Shown here piece after piece: positions 37,393-46,461 of a stretch of 64,000 nt of DNA. The position numbers and the translations under genes were made by a program. Within the stretch, counting starts at the first letter, position 1. The number at the start of each line of letters is the position of its first letter. This stretch comes from Candidatus Planktophila vernalis (lineage in GTDB: Bacteria; Actinomycetota; Actinomycetes; Nanopelagicales; Nanopelagicaceae), in contig NZ_CP016776.1 in the NCBI RefSeq assembly GCF_002288185.1, forward strand, positions 1,116,001 to 1,180,000. The letters run 5' to 3'. Below the pieces are notes generated by a model. It was not told where the DNA came from and did no database searches. It saw only the letters and a program-made list of their open reading frames with translations.

Positions 37393-37803
37393 ATGAGCAC
37401 CGTAACTAAAATGGCGATTCAGGGCCCTGGACTTAAAAAACAAGGCATCGTCGTGCTGCAGAGCTTCTTTATTGGTTTCTTTACTTTCATTGAACTCTGG
37501 TTGCGCAGTGGTGTTGGAATCCTGACAGGTGCAATGATTCTTCTTTCATTCTATGGCGCACTTCGCTTTGGTCGCCCTGGCACAACCTATGTCTCTGTTG
37601 TTACTCCACCGCTGGCTTTTGCCGCCAACGCTCTTTTCTGGATCATGATCTTTGATGGCTTTAGACCATCCCGCGTTGGCATTGATTTCATTGCAGCACT
37701 TGCGAGCGTGGCACCGTTTCTTATCATCGGTGCTACCTATGGCTGGTTTGTTTATTTAAATGCAAAGGCAAAAACTAAGCCTTCTAAAGCCCGTAGAGAT
37801 TAA
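37393..37803 (+). CDS. DUF6542-type small membrane protein
   Basis: This 136-aa protein has about four hydrophobic helices (near residues 24-36, 40-55, 68-84 and 98-122) and a basic tail ending KPSKARRD. The order next to ispH, ychF and xseA is conserved in Actinobacteria, where the gene is annotated as a DUF6542 protein; I base the family name on that context plus the helix layout. No enzymatic motif is visible. Its ATG follows the rmuC TAA immediately, and its stop overlaps the ispH stop (TTAA). Confidence 0.6.
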   Translation: MSTVTKMAIQGPGLKKQGIVVLQSFFIGFFTFIELWLRSGVGILTGAMILLSFYGALRFGRPGTTYVSVVTPPLAFAANALFWIMIFDGFRPSRVGIDFIAALASVAPFLIIGATYGWFVYLNAKAKTKPSKARRD

Positions 37804-38753
37804 ATCCCAGCTGCTTTCATATCTTTTCGAAGCTCCGGTGGCAGCGCAAAGAGCAGTGATTCTTCCATTGCTGTAATTGTTTCAACATCGCCATAACCAT
37901 GCTCGGCCAGGGTCTTTAAAACATCAGTAACTAAGATCTCTGGAACAGATGCACCACTTGTTAAACCAATAGTTTCAACTCCGCTAAACCACTCATCTTG
38001 AATCTCTTCGGCATAGTCAACTAAATACGATGCTTTTGCTCCATACTCCAGGGCTACTTCAACCAAGCGCACAGAGTTAGAAGAGTTTTTAGATCCAACA
38101 ACAATGACTAGATCTGCTTGTGGGGCGATAGTTTTAATCGCTTCTTGGCGGTTTTGTGTGGCATAGCAAATGTCATCACTAGGTGGATCTTGAATCTCTG
38201 GAAAGCGCTCCTTCAAGATTGCAACAGCATCAAGAGTTTCATCAACGCTAAGTGTGGTTTGCGATAGCCAGACAAGTTTCTTTCCTGGAGTTGGTTCAAC
38301 TGTGCGAGCACCATCTAGGCCATCAACAATTCTGACCTGACCAACTGCTTCACCTGCTGTGCCCTCAACTTCTTCATGACCGTGGTGGCCGATAAGCAAA
38401 ATTTCAGCATCTTCTGCAGCAAAGCGTCTTGCTTCCATATGCACTTTAGTTACAAGTGGACAGGTTGCATCAATTGTCTTTAATGATCGGGCAGCTGCTT
38501 GTTCGTGAACGAGTGGTGCAACACCATGGGCTGAGAAAACAACGGTCTTGCCCTCTGGAACTTCATCAGTTTCATCAACAAAGATGGCACCTTTTGATTC
38601 CAAACTGGCAACAACGTGGACGTTGTGAACAATCTGCTTTCTCACATAGACAGGTGCTCCATAGAGGGCCAAGGCTTTTTCGACCGTGATAACAGCGCGG
38701 TCAACACCTGCGCAATATCCGCGGGGCGCAGCAAGTAGAACTCTCTTAGCCAT
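37800..38753 (-). CDS. ispH: 4-hydroxy-3-methylbut-2-enyl diphosphate reductase IspH
   Basis: This 317-aa Fe-S enzyme makes IPP and DMAPP in the last step of the MEP pathway. Cluster cysteines appear in [25 protein letters not shown] and [11 protein letters not shown]; the substrate-binding HH region is [16 protein letters not shown], and [14 protein letters not shown] is also characteristic. The length matches the family. It is leaderless: TAGACT lies 6 nt before the ATG inside the shared spacer with xseA. It supplies prenyl precursors to enzymes such as the cis-prenyltransferase at 44131-44922. Confidence 0.97.
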   Translation of the reverse strand: MAKRVLLAAPRGYCAGVDRAVITVEKALALYGAPVYVRKQIVHNVHVVASLESKGAIFVDETDEVPEGKTVVFSAHGVAPLVHEQAAARSLKTIDATCPLVTKVHMEARRFAAEDAEILLIGHHGHEEVEGTAGEAVGQVRIVDGLDGARTVEPTPGKKLVWLSQTTLSVDETLDAVAILKERFPEIQDPPSDDICYATQNRQEAIKTIAPQADLVIVVGSKNSSNSVRLVEVALEYGAKASYLVDYAEEIQDEWFSGVETIGLTSGASVPEILVTDVLKTLAEHGYGDVETITAMEESLLFALPPELRKDMKAAGI

Positions 38754-38758
38754 GAGGG

Positions 38759-38772
38759 GAGTCTATTAGGCT
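38759..38772. promoter_or_regulatory. Symmetrical bidirectional leaderless promoter (ispH / xseA)
   Basis: The same 14-mer as at 7958-7971 (G-AGTCTA-T-TAGGCT). TAGACT on the minus strand is 6 nt from the ispH ATG and TAGGCT is 6 nt from the xseA ATG; the whole spacer between the two starts is 25 nt. No SD fits on either side. Confidence 0.65.
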
Positions 38773-38778
38773 GGGCAC

Positions 38779-39993
38779 ATGTTCGAAACTTCAAGTGAAT
38801 CCCCCGCGCCTGTGCGGGTGGTCACTGAAGCAATAAAAGAATATGTAGATCGCCTTGGCCCTATCTGGGTGGAAGGTGAAATCTCAGAACTCAATGAACG
38901 CAGCGGCATGATGGCTTTTATTCGCCTGCGCGACCCCAGCGTTGATATGTCCTTATCGGTGATGTGTCACAAATCAGTTATTGCAGCGATTCAACCTCTG
39001 CCAGCGAATGCGCGCGTAGTGATGTATGCAAAGCCATCTTGGTATACAAAAAACGGCTCCCTTACTTTATCTGCCCGAGAAATCCGCCAGGTAGGTGTGG
39101 GTGAATTACTTGCCCGTCTTGAAGCGTTAAAAACTCTGCTTGCCTCTGAGGGATTATTTGATTCAGATCGAAAAGTTAGTTTGCCACTACTGCCAAAAAA
39201 GATTGGTCTTATCTGCGGTCGCAATACTGATGCAGAAAAAGATGTTGTTGAAAACGCTAAACGCCGCTGGCCCAGCGTTGAATTTGAAATCCGTGAAGTC
39301 ACTGTCCAAGGTGCTGCGGCAGTATCTGAAGTATCTGAAGCGCTGCGCGAACTAGAGGCAAATAAAGATGTTGAAGTCATCATCATTACTAGAGGCGGCG
39401 GATCCTTTGAAGATCTACTGCCCTTTAGCGATGAGTCATTAGTGCGACTTGCAGCATCCTGTGTAACTCCGATTGTTAGCGCCATCGGCCATGAAAAAGA
39501 TTCTCCGCTACTTGATCTCGTTGCAGATTTTCGAGCATCGACTCCAACCGATGCTGCAAAGCGGGTTGTGCCAGATATTGCCGAAGAGATAGAGATGATT
39601 TCAAAGCTGACCGATAGAGCCCGTCGCACATTGCTGGCTCGCATTGAAATGGAATCCACCCGCATTAAATCCTTCAAAGATCGCCCAGTAATGAAAGATC
39701 CTCACGTGATCATCACCTCTCGTGCTGAAATCATTGTGGCGCTTAAAGATCGTGCCCATCGCTCTTTTGCTGGCCATGTCAAAGTTGCTAAAGAAGAGTT
39801 AGTACAAATCAAGGCCCGTGTTCGAGCTCTATCACCACAGGCCACCTTGGATCGTGGTTACTCAGTAGTGCAGTTAGCCAACGGCGATATTGCCCGTGAT
39901 GCAACGAAGTTAAAAGCAGGCGATGTTTTGCGCTTGCGCCTTGCAAAGGGCGAGACCAATGCCACAGTGACGCCGAATAATACAAAGGAGTAG
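38779..39993 (+). CDS. xseA: Exodeoxyribonuclease VII large subunit XseA
   Basis: This 404-aa catalytic subunit of the ATP-independent single-strand exonuclease VII has an N-terminal OB fold (VTEAIKEYVDRLGPIWVEGE through the FIRLRDPS segment), the central catalytic domain with KKIGLICGRNTDAEKDVVEN, IITRGGGSFEDLLPF and SAIGHEKDSPLLDLVADFRA, and a helical C-terminal region ending LDRGYSVVQLANGDI. The canonical motifs are intact. It is followed by xseB after 9 nt. It is leaderless, sharing its spacer with ispH. Confidence 0.97.
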   Translation: MFETSSESPAPVRVVTEAIKEYVDRLGPIWVEGEISELNERSGMMAFIRLRDPSVDMSLSVMCHKSVIAAIQPLPANARVVMYAKPSWYTKNGSLTLSAREIRQVGVGELLARLEALKTLLASEGLFDSDRKVSLPLLPKKIGLICGRNTDAEKDVVENAKRRWPSVEFEIREVTVQGAAAVSEVSEALRELEANKDVEVIIITRGGGSFEDLLPFSDESLVRLAASCVTPIVSAIGHEKDSPLLDLVADFRASTPTDAAKRVVPDIAEEIEMISKLTDRARRTLLARIEMESTRIKSFKDRPVMKDPHVIITSRAEIIVALKDRAHRSFAGHVKVAKEELVQIKARVRALSPQATLDRGYSVVQLANGDIARDATKLKAGDVLRLRLAKGETNATVTPNNTKE

Positions 39994-40002
39994 ATTTAGC
40001 CC

Positions 40003-40200
40003 ATGAGTGAAAAGAAGATTTCTTACGAAGCTGCCCGAGATGAGTTAGCCGAAGTTGTTGAATCCCTTGAAGATGGCAGTGCCACACTTGAAGAATCACT
40101 CAAGCTCTGGGAGCGCGGTGAAGAGCTAGCCAAGATCTGTCAGGAATGGCTAGATGGCGCAAAGAAGAAGTTAGATTCTGCAAAGCCGGCGGCGAAGTAA
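40003..40200 (+). CDS. xseB: Exodeoxyribonuclease VII small subunit XseB
   Basis: This 65-aa helical subunit stabilises the XseA C-terminus. It has the family pattern SYEAARDELAEVVESLEDGS, ATLEESLKLWERGEEL and CQEWLDGAKKKLD. It follows xseA by 9 nt and precedes the fumarase gene by 6 nt, so the three are probably one transcript. Confidence 0.93.
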   Translation: MSEKKISYEAARDELAEVVESLEDGSATLEESLKLWERGEELAKICQEWLDGAKKKLDSAKPAAK

Positions 40201-40206
40201 AAAACA

Positions 40207-41859
40207 ATGTCGCCTACTTTTTCCTACTCACAACTTCTCCCTCTTGGAAAAGATGAGACGAAATACCGTCTTGTCAGCAAAGAGGGCGTGAAAGTTGTAA
40301 AGCTAGGCGATAGGCAGTTTCTAGAAGTTTCACCAGAGGCACTGACAAAGCTAACGGCTGAGGCCATCCACGATATTTCCCATTACCTGCGCCCAGATCA
40401 TTTGGCGCAGTTAGCAAATATCATCAAAGACCCAGAGGCTTCACCTAATGATCGCTTTGTAGCAACCGATCTTTTAAAAAATGCCAACATCTCTGCCGGT
40501 GGAATCTTGCCGATGTGCCAAGACACTGGCACCGCCCTTGTTATGGCTAAAAAAGGCCAGCACGTGTTAACTACATCGAATGACGAGGTTGCGATTTCTC
40601 AAGGAATTTATGATGCCTTTACTAATTTGAATCTGCGCTATTCACAGATGGCACCTGTAACAACCTGGGAAGAGAAAAACACTGGCAATAACCTGCCAGC
40701 CCAGATTGAAATCTATGCAGACAGTGAGCATGCCGATGAATACAACTTCTTATTCATCGCAAAAGGTGGCGGAAGTGCTAATAAGTCTTTCCTCTATCAA
40801 GAGACTAAAGCTATTCTCAATCCCAAGTCCTTTATGGCCTGGCTCGATGAAAAGCTGCGCTCTATTGGAACAGCTGCTTGTCCGCCGTATCACTTGGCAA
40901 TTGTCATCGGTGGAACCAGCGCCGAACACACTGTTAAAACTGCCAAGCTAGCTAGTACTAAGTATCTGGATTCCCTGCCTACAAAAGGTGATGCCGCAAC
41001 TGGTCATGGTTTCCGCGACCTTGAATTAGAGAAACAAGTACTAGAGCTGACTAGAACACTTGGAATCGGCGCCCAATTTGGTGGCAAGTATTTCTGCCAC
41101 GATGTTCGAGTTGTGCGATTGCCAAGGCATGGTGCATCTCTTCCTATCGCCATTGCAGTTTCCTGTTCAGCCGATCGCCAGGCCAAGGCCAAGATCACTA
41201 AAGAGGGCATATTCCTTGAGCAATTAGAGCAAGATCCAGCCCACTTCTTGCCTGAAACAACTGATGAGCATTTAAATGATGATGTTGTGGCCATTGATTT
41301 AAATCAATCGATGGATGCCATCCGGGCCCAGCTTTCTAAATACCCTGTAAAGACTCGACTTTCTCTCACTGGCACATTGGTCGTTGCCCGCGATTTAGCT
41401 CATGCAAAGATTAAAGAGGCGATGGATGCCGGTGCTCCAATGCCAGAATATTTAAAGAAATACGCGGTCTATTACGCAGGTCCTGCAAAGACTCCTGCCG
41501 GCTATGCCTCTGGTTCTTTTGGTCCAACAACTGCAGGTCGCATGGATTCCTACGTTGAGTATTTCCAATCCAAGGGCGGCTCACATGTGATGCTGGCAAA
41601 AGGAAATAGATCAAAGGCTGTGACCGATGCCTGCAAAACCAATGGTGGTTTCTACCTAGGTTCCATCGGCGGTCCTGCTGCCAGATTGGCACAAGATTGC
41701 ATCAAGAAAGTTGAAGTTCTAGATTATGAAGAGCTAGGGATGGAAGCTGTCTGGAAAATCGATGTAGTGGATTTCCCAGCATTTATTGTTGTGGACGATA
41801 AAGGAAATGATTTCTTTGCCGAAACTTCAAAGCCATTAACTATTGGAACTAAGCCTTAG
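40207..41859 (+). CDS. fumA: Class-I (Fe-S) fumarate hydratase
   Basis: This 550-aa oxygen-sensitive [4Fe-4S] fumarase interconverts fumarate and malate in the TCA cycle. The N-terminal alpha domain holds [16 protein letters not shown] (first cluster Cys) and [16 protein letters not shown]; further cysteines occur in [15 protein letters not shown] and [12 protein letters not shown]. The C-terminal beta domain has [20 protein letters not shown] and [20 protein letters not shown]. The domains are fused in one chain, as in FumA/FumB. It sits behind xseAB; its stop overlaps the downstream convergent stop (TTAG). Confidence 0.95.
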   Translation: MSPTFSYSQLLPLGKDETKYRLVSKEGVKVVKLGDRQFLEVSPEALTKLTAEAIHDISHYLRPDHLAQLANIIKDPEASPNDRFVATDLLKNANISAGGILPMCQDTGTALVMAKKGQHVLTTSNDEVAISQGIYDAFTNLNLRYSQMAPVTTWEEKNTGNNLPAQIEIYADSEHADEYNFLFIAKGGGSANKSFLYQETKAILNPKSFMAWLDEKLRSIGTAACPPYHLAIVIGGTSAEHTVKTAKLASTKYLDSLPTKGDAATGHGFRDLELEKQVLELTRTLGIGAQFGGKYFCHDVRVVRLPRHGASLPIAIAVSCSADRQAKAKITKEGIFLEQLEQDPAHFLPETTDEHLNDDVVAIDLNQSMDAIRAQLSKYPVKTRLSLTGTLVVARDLAHAKIKEAMDAGAPMPEYLKKYAVYYAGPAKTPAGYASGSFGPTTAGRMDSYVEYFQSKGGSHVMLAKGNRSKAVTDACKTNGGFYLGSIGGPAARLAQDCIKKVEVLDYEELGMEAVWKIDVVDFPAFIVVDDKGNDFFAETSKPLTIGTKP

Positions 41860-42443
41860 TAGTAGTTCCTAGATTTAAAGAATGACCAGGCCTTGCATGG
41901 AGTGTCATAGCGCATGGTGATGTAGCGAATTCCCCAACGGATCTGTGTGACTGGGTTTGTTCGCCAGTCTGTTCCCACCACACTCATCTTCTCAGCTGGA
42001 AGAGCTTGAGCAATTCCATGAGCACCTGAGCGATAGTTGTGGGCTTTGTAGTTCCAATGGCTCTCTTTAGTCCAGAGCGAGTCCAAACACTCGAACTGAG
42101 ATTCACTGAATCCATATTCCTGGGTCAAAATAATCTCAGCTACTTCTTTAGCTCCCTCGGGGGTGCGGGCCATTTCAACTGAAGCGCTAATCGATGAAAC
42201 CAGAGCTAAATCTGAAGAGAACACTGCGCCCACTGATGTCGAAGCCAAACTGATTGAGCCGTATAAAGCTGCAGCGCTATCGATGGGATTGGCGGCAGAG
42301 GCTAGGGCTGTTGCATCGCCTTGAATTTCAACGGTAGAGGTCATAGGAAATTCCAGACCATAAGCACTTGGAAGGGCTGAGGATAAAAAGAGCATGGAGG
42401 CAACGATGCTCCAGATCGCAACACTCTTGCGCTTGATCGTCAT
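41856..42443 (-). CDS. Secreted lytic-transglycosylase-like protein
   Basis: This 195-aa exported protein has a signal peptide ([20 protein letters not shown], cleavage near YG-LEF). A low-complexity Ala/Ser region occupies about residues 35-100, and the C-terminal domain reads [33 protein letters not shown] and [13 protein letters not shown], the glutamate-containing lysozyme-like fold of actinobacterial aggregation-promoting and transglycosylase proteins. It should act on peptidoglycan outside the cell. The gene has an unusually long upstream region (42444-42675), suggesting post-transcriptional control. Confidence 0.8.
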   Translation of the reverse strand: MTIKRKSVAIWSIVASMLFLSSALPSAYGLEFPMTSTVEIQGDATALASAANPIDSAAALYGSISLASTSVGAVFSSDLALVSSISASVEMARTPEGAKEVAEIILTQEYGFSESQFECLDSLWTKESHWNYKAHNYRSGAHGIAQALPAEKMSVVGTDWRTNPVTQIRWGIRYITMRYDTPCKAWSFFKSRNYY

Positions 42444-42675
42444 AGCTCTACTCCTTACCTCTCACCCGCATCACCTGACCGCAAGCCATCAGCCTCGATT
42501 TGAGGCTTCATAACTAACGGGGAATGGCTTTAGCGTGGCGCCTAGGACTGACATCGGCAAATCTAACTAGGCCTAAGTCGCAGATTCACAGAGAAGGTGA
42601 AGCTGTGGATGGGGTAAAACCGCAGGTCACTTAGGGGAATGTCCGAATTGCCCTAAATGTGACTGTGACTTTCTT
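42444..42675 (-). promoter_or_regulatory. Long leader region of the transglycosylase-like gene
   Basis: This 232-bp gap lies between phoH and the transglycosylase-like gene in an otherwise gap-poor window. On the minus strand it holds a TTCAC-7 nt-GTGAA hairpin (around 42579-42595), the hairpin AGCCTC-AAATC-GAGGCT (around 42493-42509) and fragments GTGAATC and TAGGCG. The last two resemble parts of c-di-AMP (ydaO) riboswitches, which in Actinobacteria often precede cell-wall hydrolase genes. The complete riboswitch consensus is not visible, so I describe it only as a structured leader candidate. GGAG precedes the ATG. Confidence 0.35.
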
Positions 42676-43992
42676 TTAGCCCGGTAATGGACCTTCCAGC
42701 ATCTCGGTCACAAGGGCGGCAATCGGCGAGCGCTCGCTACGAGTCAGGGTCACGTGGGCAAAGAGTGGATGGCCCTTCAAAGTTTCAACAACTGCCACCA
42801 CACCATCATGGCGACCGACTCGAAGGTTGTCCCTCTGGCCGATGTCATGGGTCAAAACGACTCTGGAGGCGGTGCCGATTCTTGAAAGCACGGTCAAAAG
42901 AACTCCGCGCTCCAAAGACTGAGCTTCATCAACGATGACAAAGGAGTCATGAAGGGAACGTCCGCGGATGTGGGTCAGCGGTAGAACCTCAATTAAGCCT
43001 CGGTCCACGATCTCATCAATAACTGGCTGGCTAACTAAAGCACCCAAAGTGTCAAAGACTGCCTGGGCCCATGGCGACATCTTCTCGCCCTCACTGCCTG
43101 GCAAGTATCCAAGTTCCTGACCGCCCACGGGATAGAGGGGCCGGAAGATAACTACCTTTTTATGGATGCGCTTTTCCATCACTGCTTCAAGACCTGCGCA
43201 CAACGCCAACGCCGACTTACCAGTTCCAGCCCGTCCACCCATAGAAACAATTCCAATGGAGTCATCCAAAAGCAGGTCTAGCGCAATGCGCTGTTCGGCG
43301 CTTCGCCCATGCAAACCAAAAGCTGAACGATCTCCTCTAATCAACTGCAACTGCTTATCGGCTGTCACACGGGCCAGCGCACTGCCACGATCTGAATGCA
43401 AAACAAGACCGGTGTGAATTGGAAGGCTATGGGCCGCTTCATGGTCGGCCCGATCAGAGGAATACAAATCATCAATAACTGATGAGCCAACGGTCAGCTC
43501 TTCAATTCCCGTCCAGCCACTATTGGCAACAAGTTCTGCCAAATACTCTTGGGCCTCAACTCCCACCGATGATGCTTTAACGCGAAGCGGTAAATCTTTA
43601 GAAACTAAAACAACGTTCTTGCCATCTGACATTAAGTTTTTAGCTATAGCCAGGATGCGAGTGTCATTGGTGCCATCTCGCAAAAAGCCATGAGGCAAAG
43701 TGGAAAGGTCGGTGTGGTTGAGTTCCACAGAAAGGGTTCCACCCTCAGGAGTAATAGTCAGAGGTTGATCAAGTCGGCCATGGGTAACTCTTAAATCATC
43801 AAGGGCGCGAAGGGCTGCGCGGGCAAAGTAGCCCAGTTCTGGGTGATCGCGTTTGGTCTCAAGTTCGCCAATAACAGCGATAGGAATGATTACTTCATGT
43901 TCGGCAAATCTGTGCAGGGCACCAGGATCAGCTAGTAAAACGCTGGTATCTAAAACAAAAGTCTTTCTAGAGCTTTGACTCTTAGCAGCCAA
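42676..43992 (-). CDS. PhoH family protein (PIN + PhoH ATPase)
   Basis: This 438-aa protein joins an N-terminal PIN RNase domain ([19 protein letters not shown], later [13 protein letters not shown] with acidic residues) to a C-terminal PhoH P-loop domain (Walker [14 protein letters not shown] near residue 250; [11 protein letters not shown] as Walker [11 protein letters not shown]). This is the PhoH2 architecture, an RNA helicase/RNase. It starts at TTG (43992) with GAGGAG 8 nt upstream; no ATG fits. It lies about 140 nt downstream of the prenyltransferase gene, in the same direction. Confidence 0.92.
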   Translation of the reverse strand: MAAKSQSSRKTFVLDTSVLLADPGALHRFAEHEVIIPIAVIGELETKRDHPELGYFARAALRALDDLRVTHGRLDQPLTITPEGGTLSVELNHTDLSTLPHGFLRDGTNDTRILAIAKNLMSDGKNVVLVSKDLPLRVKASSVGVEAQEYLAELVANSGWTGIEELTVGSSVIDDLYSSDRADHEAAHSLPIHTGLVLHSDRGSALARVTADKQLQLIRGDRSAFGLHGRSAEQRIALDLLLDDSIGIVSMGGRAGTGKSALALCAGLEAVMEKRIHKKVVIFRPLYPVGGQELGYLPGSEGEKMSPWAQAVFDTLGALVSQPVIDEIVDRGLIEVLPLTHIRGRSLHDSFVIVDEAQSLERGVLLTVLSRIGTASRVVLTHDIGQRDNLRVGRHDGVVAVVETLKGHPLFAHVTLTRSERSPIAALVTEMLEGPLPG

Positions 43993-44130
43993 TGGCTGGA
44001 CTCCTCATTTTTAGTTGTATTCGGGGGATGCTGCTTCGGATATGTAAAAAGGTAGAACAACTTGAGGCTAACTCTGTGGCAACACGCGCCTTGAAAAAGT
44101 TAAATCTTGTAGAAGTTTTGGGCGAAAATC

Positions 44131-44922
44131 TCAACTGCCGAAACGGCGTTGTCGAAGTGAATAGGCACGTAGAGCACGTAAGAAATCCACCCGGCGAAAA
44201 TCTGGCCAATACGCCTCACAGAAGTAGAACTCAGATAGCGCGCTTTGCCACAAAAGGAATCCACCCAGGCGTTGCTCTCCAGATGTTCTAATCAACAGCT
44301 CTGGATCTGGTTGGCCTGCGGTGTATAAAAACTTAGAAATATCATCTGCAGTCATCTTCTCTTTAGCTTGATCGAGAGAATGACCTGACTTTTCCTCTTC
44401 ACCCAGATATGACTTAACTGCATCGACAATCTCACGGCGCCCGCCATAGCTAATAGCCACGTTTACTTCCACGCCATCATTTCGGATGGGCTTTAATCCT
44501 GCGAGCTTTTCTGAAAGCCAAGGTGGCAAAAGATCTAGCGCGCCCACAGCTTTAATATTCCAACGACCCGTTGCCGCTAACTCATCGACAGTGTCGCCAA
44601 TAATTTTGAGGAGCTCTTCAATCTCATCAGAGCTTCTTTTGAAGTTATCAGTAGATAGCAACCACAGCGTCACAACCCGAACTTCGGCATCATCACACCA
44701 ACCCAAAAACTCAATAATTTTGTTGGCCCCAGCTTTATGGCCATTGGGGTCGCTATTGCTGGGATTGGCTTTTGCCCACCTGCGATTGCCATCAAGGATG
44801 ACACCAACATGGTGAGGGGTCTTAGTGAAATCTAAAGCTCGAACTAACCGCCATTCATAGAGCGGATAGAGCGCAGATTTTATAAGTTTACGAATAACGG
44901 CGAACAACTCGACGTTCTGCAA
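44131..44922 (-). CDS. Cis-prenyltransferase (isoprenyl diphosphate synthase, UppS-like)
   Basis: This protein of about 263 aa belongs to the Z-type prenyl diphosphate synthases. The motif VGVILDGNRRWAKA carries the catalytic Asp; other signatures are VVTLWLLSTDNFKR, AISYGGRREIVDAVK and LIRTSGEQRLGGFLLWQ with the terminal Arg/Ser cluster. Actinobacteria carry two such enzymes, a short-chain Z-farnesyl-PP synthase next to phoH2 and the long-chain decaprenyl/undecaprenyl enzyme elsewhere. The neighbourhood here suggests the first type, but the chain length cannot be read. The ATG at 44922 overlaps the DUF3817 gene by 35 nt; the true start may be slightly downstream. Confidence 0.88.
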   Translation of the reverse strand: MQNVELFAVIRKLIKSALYPLYEWRLVRALDFTKTPHHVGVILDGNRRWAKANPSNSDPNGHKAGANKIIEFLGWCDDAEVRVVTLWLLSTDNFKRSSDEIEELLKIIGDTVDELAATGRWNIKAVGALDLLPPWLSEKLAGLKPIRNDGVEVNVAISYGGRREIVDAVKSYLGEEEKSGHSLDQAKEKMTADDISKFLYTAGQPDPELLIRTSGEQRLGGFLLWQSALSEFYFCEAYWPDFRRVDFLRALRAYSLRQRRFGS

Positions 44923-45187
44923 TCAGTGAGGCAACTGGAAGTGTGCCGGCAAGAAGTAGCCAGAGAATCTTGCGTATTGGCCACTTGGCCTTTACTGAAA
45001 ATTGAAGAGCCACAATCACGTAAGCGAAATAGACCCATCCGTGAACAAATGGAATCCAGGCAACTGCAGCCTTCCACTCTGGGTTATTAAACAGATATGC
45101 CACGGGCAGATCTACAAACCACAAAAGTAAGGACATAACGCCGGCAATAATGGCCATTACTCTAAAACGCGCAAGGCTTGATTTCAT
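44888..45187 (-). CDS. DUF3817 membrane protein
   Basis: This 99-aa protein has three hydrophobic segments (about residues 9-30, 40-62 and 72-88) and the DUF3817 pattern RFRVMAIIAGVMSLLLWF, PFVHGWVYFAYV and a C-terminal basic ERRVVRRYS. Its function is unknown. DUF3817 proteins are found in many Actinobacteria near SURF1-type genes. Its ATG overlaps the SURF1 stop (ATGA) and its end overlaps the prenyltransferase start. Confidence 0.85.
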   Translation of the reverse strand: MKSSLARFRVMAIIAGVMSLLLWFVDLPVAYLFNNPEWKAAVAWIPFVHGWVYFAYVIVALQFSVKAKWPIRKILWLLLAGTLPVASLIAERRVVRRYS

Positions 45188-45900
45188 GGCTTAACTCTAC
45201 GGCGATAGAAGGGAAGGTAAAGCACCACCGCTGCCATGAGCCACCAGATCACCACATACGAGATGTGTTGCCAGTAATAGCCTGGGATTTTAGAAGTGAG
45301 CTTCTCTGGGGTTAGGCGCTGACGAGTGAACTCAGCGCCGTTTCGTGATTCAGAAGTTGCTATTACATAGCCATCAAATAAATCTAAATCAGTTAATCCC
45401 ACAATCACTGAACTATCTAGGCGCGAAATCGCACCATCTCCATTGATAAAACGATCTTCGGATTGAGAAGCACGTAGCTGCCCCTTGATATCTATCACCA
45501 TGGCCATTGAAACATCTGGGTTAAGCAATCGCTCTGACCACAAACCTTTCACCACCAAAATCCCTTGATTGGTGCCAACTTGCAGCAAACCAACTTCCCA
45601 ATCACTGACCTGCCCATCACCATCGGCTTGGTTAGGTGCTCTATACGTTGCGACATAGTTTCCTGAAATCTGCACCATACGATTAAAAGCCTCTGGCTGC
45701 AGAGGCTGCCTTGCGGTGGCAATAGATGTCAGTGGCACGATATTTGTATCCACTTGAGTTGCAGTTACCAAACTTTCCTTTAATGCTTTTGCTCTATCTA
45801 ATTGCCACAGGCCAAGTGCGAAAAAGATGACTACTACAAGCAGGACTGCTAAGCCTTGAGCTATTTTGGAAAGAAGAGAGTTACTGGTCTGCGCCGTCAT
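45184..45900 (-). CDS. SURF1-family cytochrome oxidase biogenesis protein
   Basis: This 238-aa protein has one N-terminal and one C-terminal membrane helix flanking a periplasmic domain, the SURF1 topology. Markers: GLWQLDRAKALKESL after helix 1, NRMVQISGNYVATYRAPNQ, GILVVKGLWSERL and YYWQHISYVVIWWLMAAVV. SURF1 proteins assist haem a insertion into aa3-type oxidase. I use the ATG at 45900; a GTG at 45915 extends the frame by five residues. The start lies within the 3' end of the 45-aa ORF described next, implying translational coupling. Confidence 0.87.
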   Translation of the reverse strand: MTAQTSNSLLSKIAQGLAVLLVVVIFFALGLWQLDRAKALKESLVTATQVDTNIVPLTSIATARQPLQPEAFNRMVQISGNYVATYRAPNQADGDGQVSDWEVGLLQVGTNQGILVVKGLWSERLLNPDVSMAMVIDIKGQLRASQSEDRFINGDGAISRLDSSVIVGLTDLDLFDGYVIATSESRNGAEFTRQRLTPEKLTSKIPGYYWQHISYVVIWWLMAAVVLYLPFYRRRVKP

Positions 45901-46018
45901 CGCTTCGATCAACACCCATAAAGCGCTTATAGAAACTGCGCATCAAGAAAACTACAGCGATAATTAGAATCGAAATCGTTAAGGAGCCGGCAACACTCAT
46001 CTCAAAGTTTTTTTGCAT
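45881..46018 (-). CDS. 45-aa single-pass membrane protein, unannotated small gene
   Basis: ATG at 46018, TAA at 45881-45883. The product has a short polar N-terminus (MQKNFEM), one hydrophobic helix (about residues 10-26, SLTISILIIAVVFLM), a basic flank (RSFYKRF) and an acidic end (VDRSDDGADQ), the pattern of a genuine one-pass membrane protein with positive-inside flank. It overlaps the SURF1 start by 20 nt in another frame. I do not recognise a family. It may be an accessory of the cytochrome oxidase assembly unit. Confidence 0.6.
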   Translation of the reverse strand: MQKNFEMSVAGSLTISILIIAVVFLMRSFYKRFMGVDRSDDGADQ

Positions 46019-46020
46019 GG

Positions 46021-46030
46021 CATAATCATG
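46021..46030. promoter_or_regulatory. Candidate bidirectional -10 region (45-aa ORF / DUF4307)
   Basis: CATAAT (46021-46026) is 6 nt before the DUF4307 ATG; CATGAT on the minus strand (46025-46030) is 6 nt before the ATG of the 45-aa ORF. The starts are only 14 nt apart. The first T of the box is missing on both strands, so this is weaker than the other cases. Confidence 0.35.
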
Positions 46031-46032
46031 TC

Positions 46033-46422
46033 ATGCAATCGGGCTCGCAGTTCTCCTACGAGGATCGCTATGGCGTGCGCCCAGCCAAGCGGTGGGTGCT
46101 CCCGGCCACAGTTATCGCAGCTATAGGAATCAGCTGGCTGGTGTGGGTAGGACTTCACCATTCAAACCCGGATATCCGTTCCTCAGTTATTTCATTTACT
46201 GCCACAACTGATCGCGAAATGTCTATTAGATATGAAGTAGTCAGAAAAGATAAAGACCAGGTTTTAACATGCACATTGGTTGCCAGAGATTACGATAAAA
46301 CTGTCGTTGGGCAGATTGAGGATGAGATCGGGCCGGGTCTTGCAGTGGTGCAGAAAAACACTGAGATTCCTACGCGTAGCCAAGGCGTTAACGCTGATGT
46401 GGTTGCCTGCAGGATTAAATAA
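46033..46422 (+). CDS. DUF4307 single-pass membrane protein
   Basis: This 129-aa protein begins with a short cytosolic part (YEDRYGVRPAKRW), has one membrane helix (about residues 22-42) and an extracytoplasmic beta-rich domain with TTDREMSIRYEVVRKDKDQV and VVACRIK. The pattern and the position directly before greA match the actinobacterial DUF4307 family of unknown function. It is apparently leaderless. Confidence 0.82.
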   Translation: MQSGSQFSYEDRYGVRPAKRWVLPATVIAAIGISWLVWVGLHHSNPDIRSSVISFTATTDREMSIRYEVVRKDKDQVLTCTLVARDYDKTVVGQIEDEIGPGLAVVQKNTEIPTRSQGVNADVVACRIK

Positions 46423-46461
46423 GTTGTAGGCATCTACGCCCACCTAGTACCTTTACGCCTT

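Noticed and set aside
38991-39677. 228-codon open frame on the minus strand
   Set aside because: It lies entirely antisense to xseA, whose motifs are complete; the translated frame is Ser/Arg-rich with no domain pattern.
42444-42675. Firm call of a c-di-AMP (ydaO) riboswitch
   Set aside because: Only short fragments resemble the consensus and the paired regions cannot be assembled by eye, so it is listed as an unassigned structured leader.
43993-44130. Possible small gene between phoH and the prenyltransferase
   Set aside because: An open frame exists on the plus strand but it runs into the antisense of the prenyltransferase; the gap shows only the SD and TTG start of phoH and no clear promoter.
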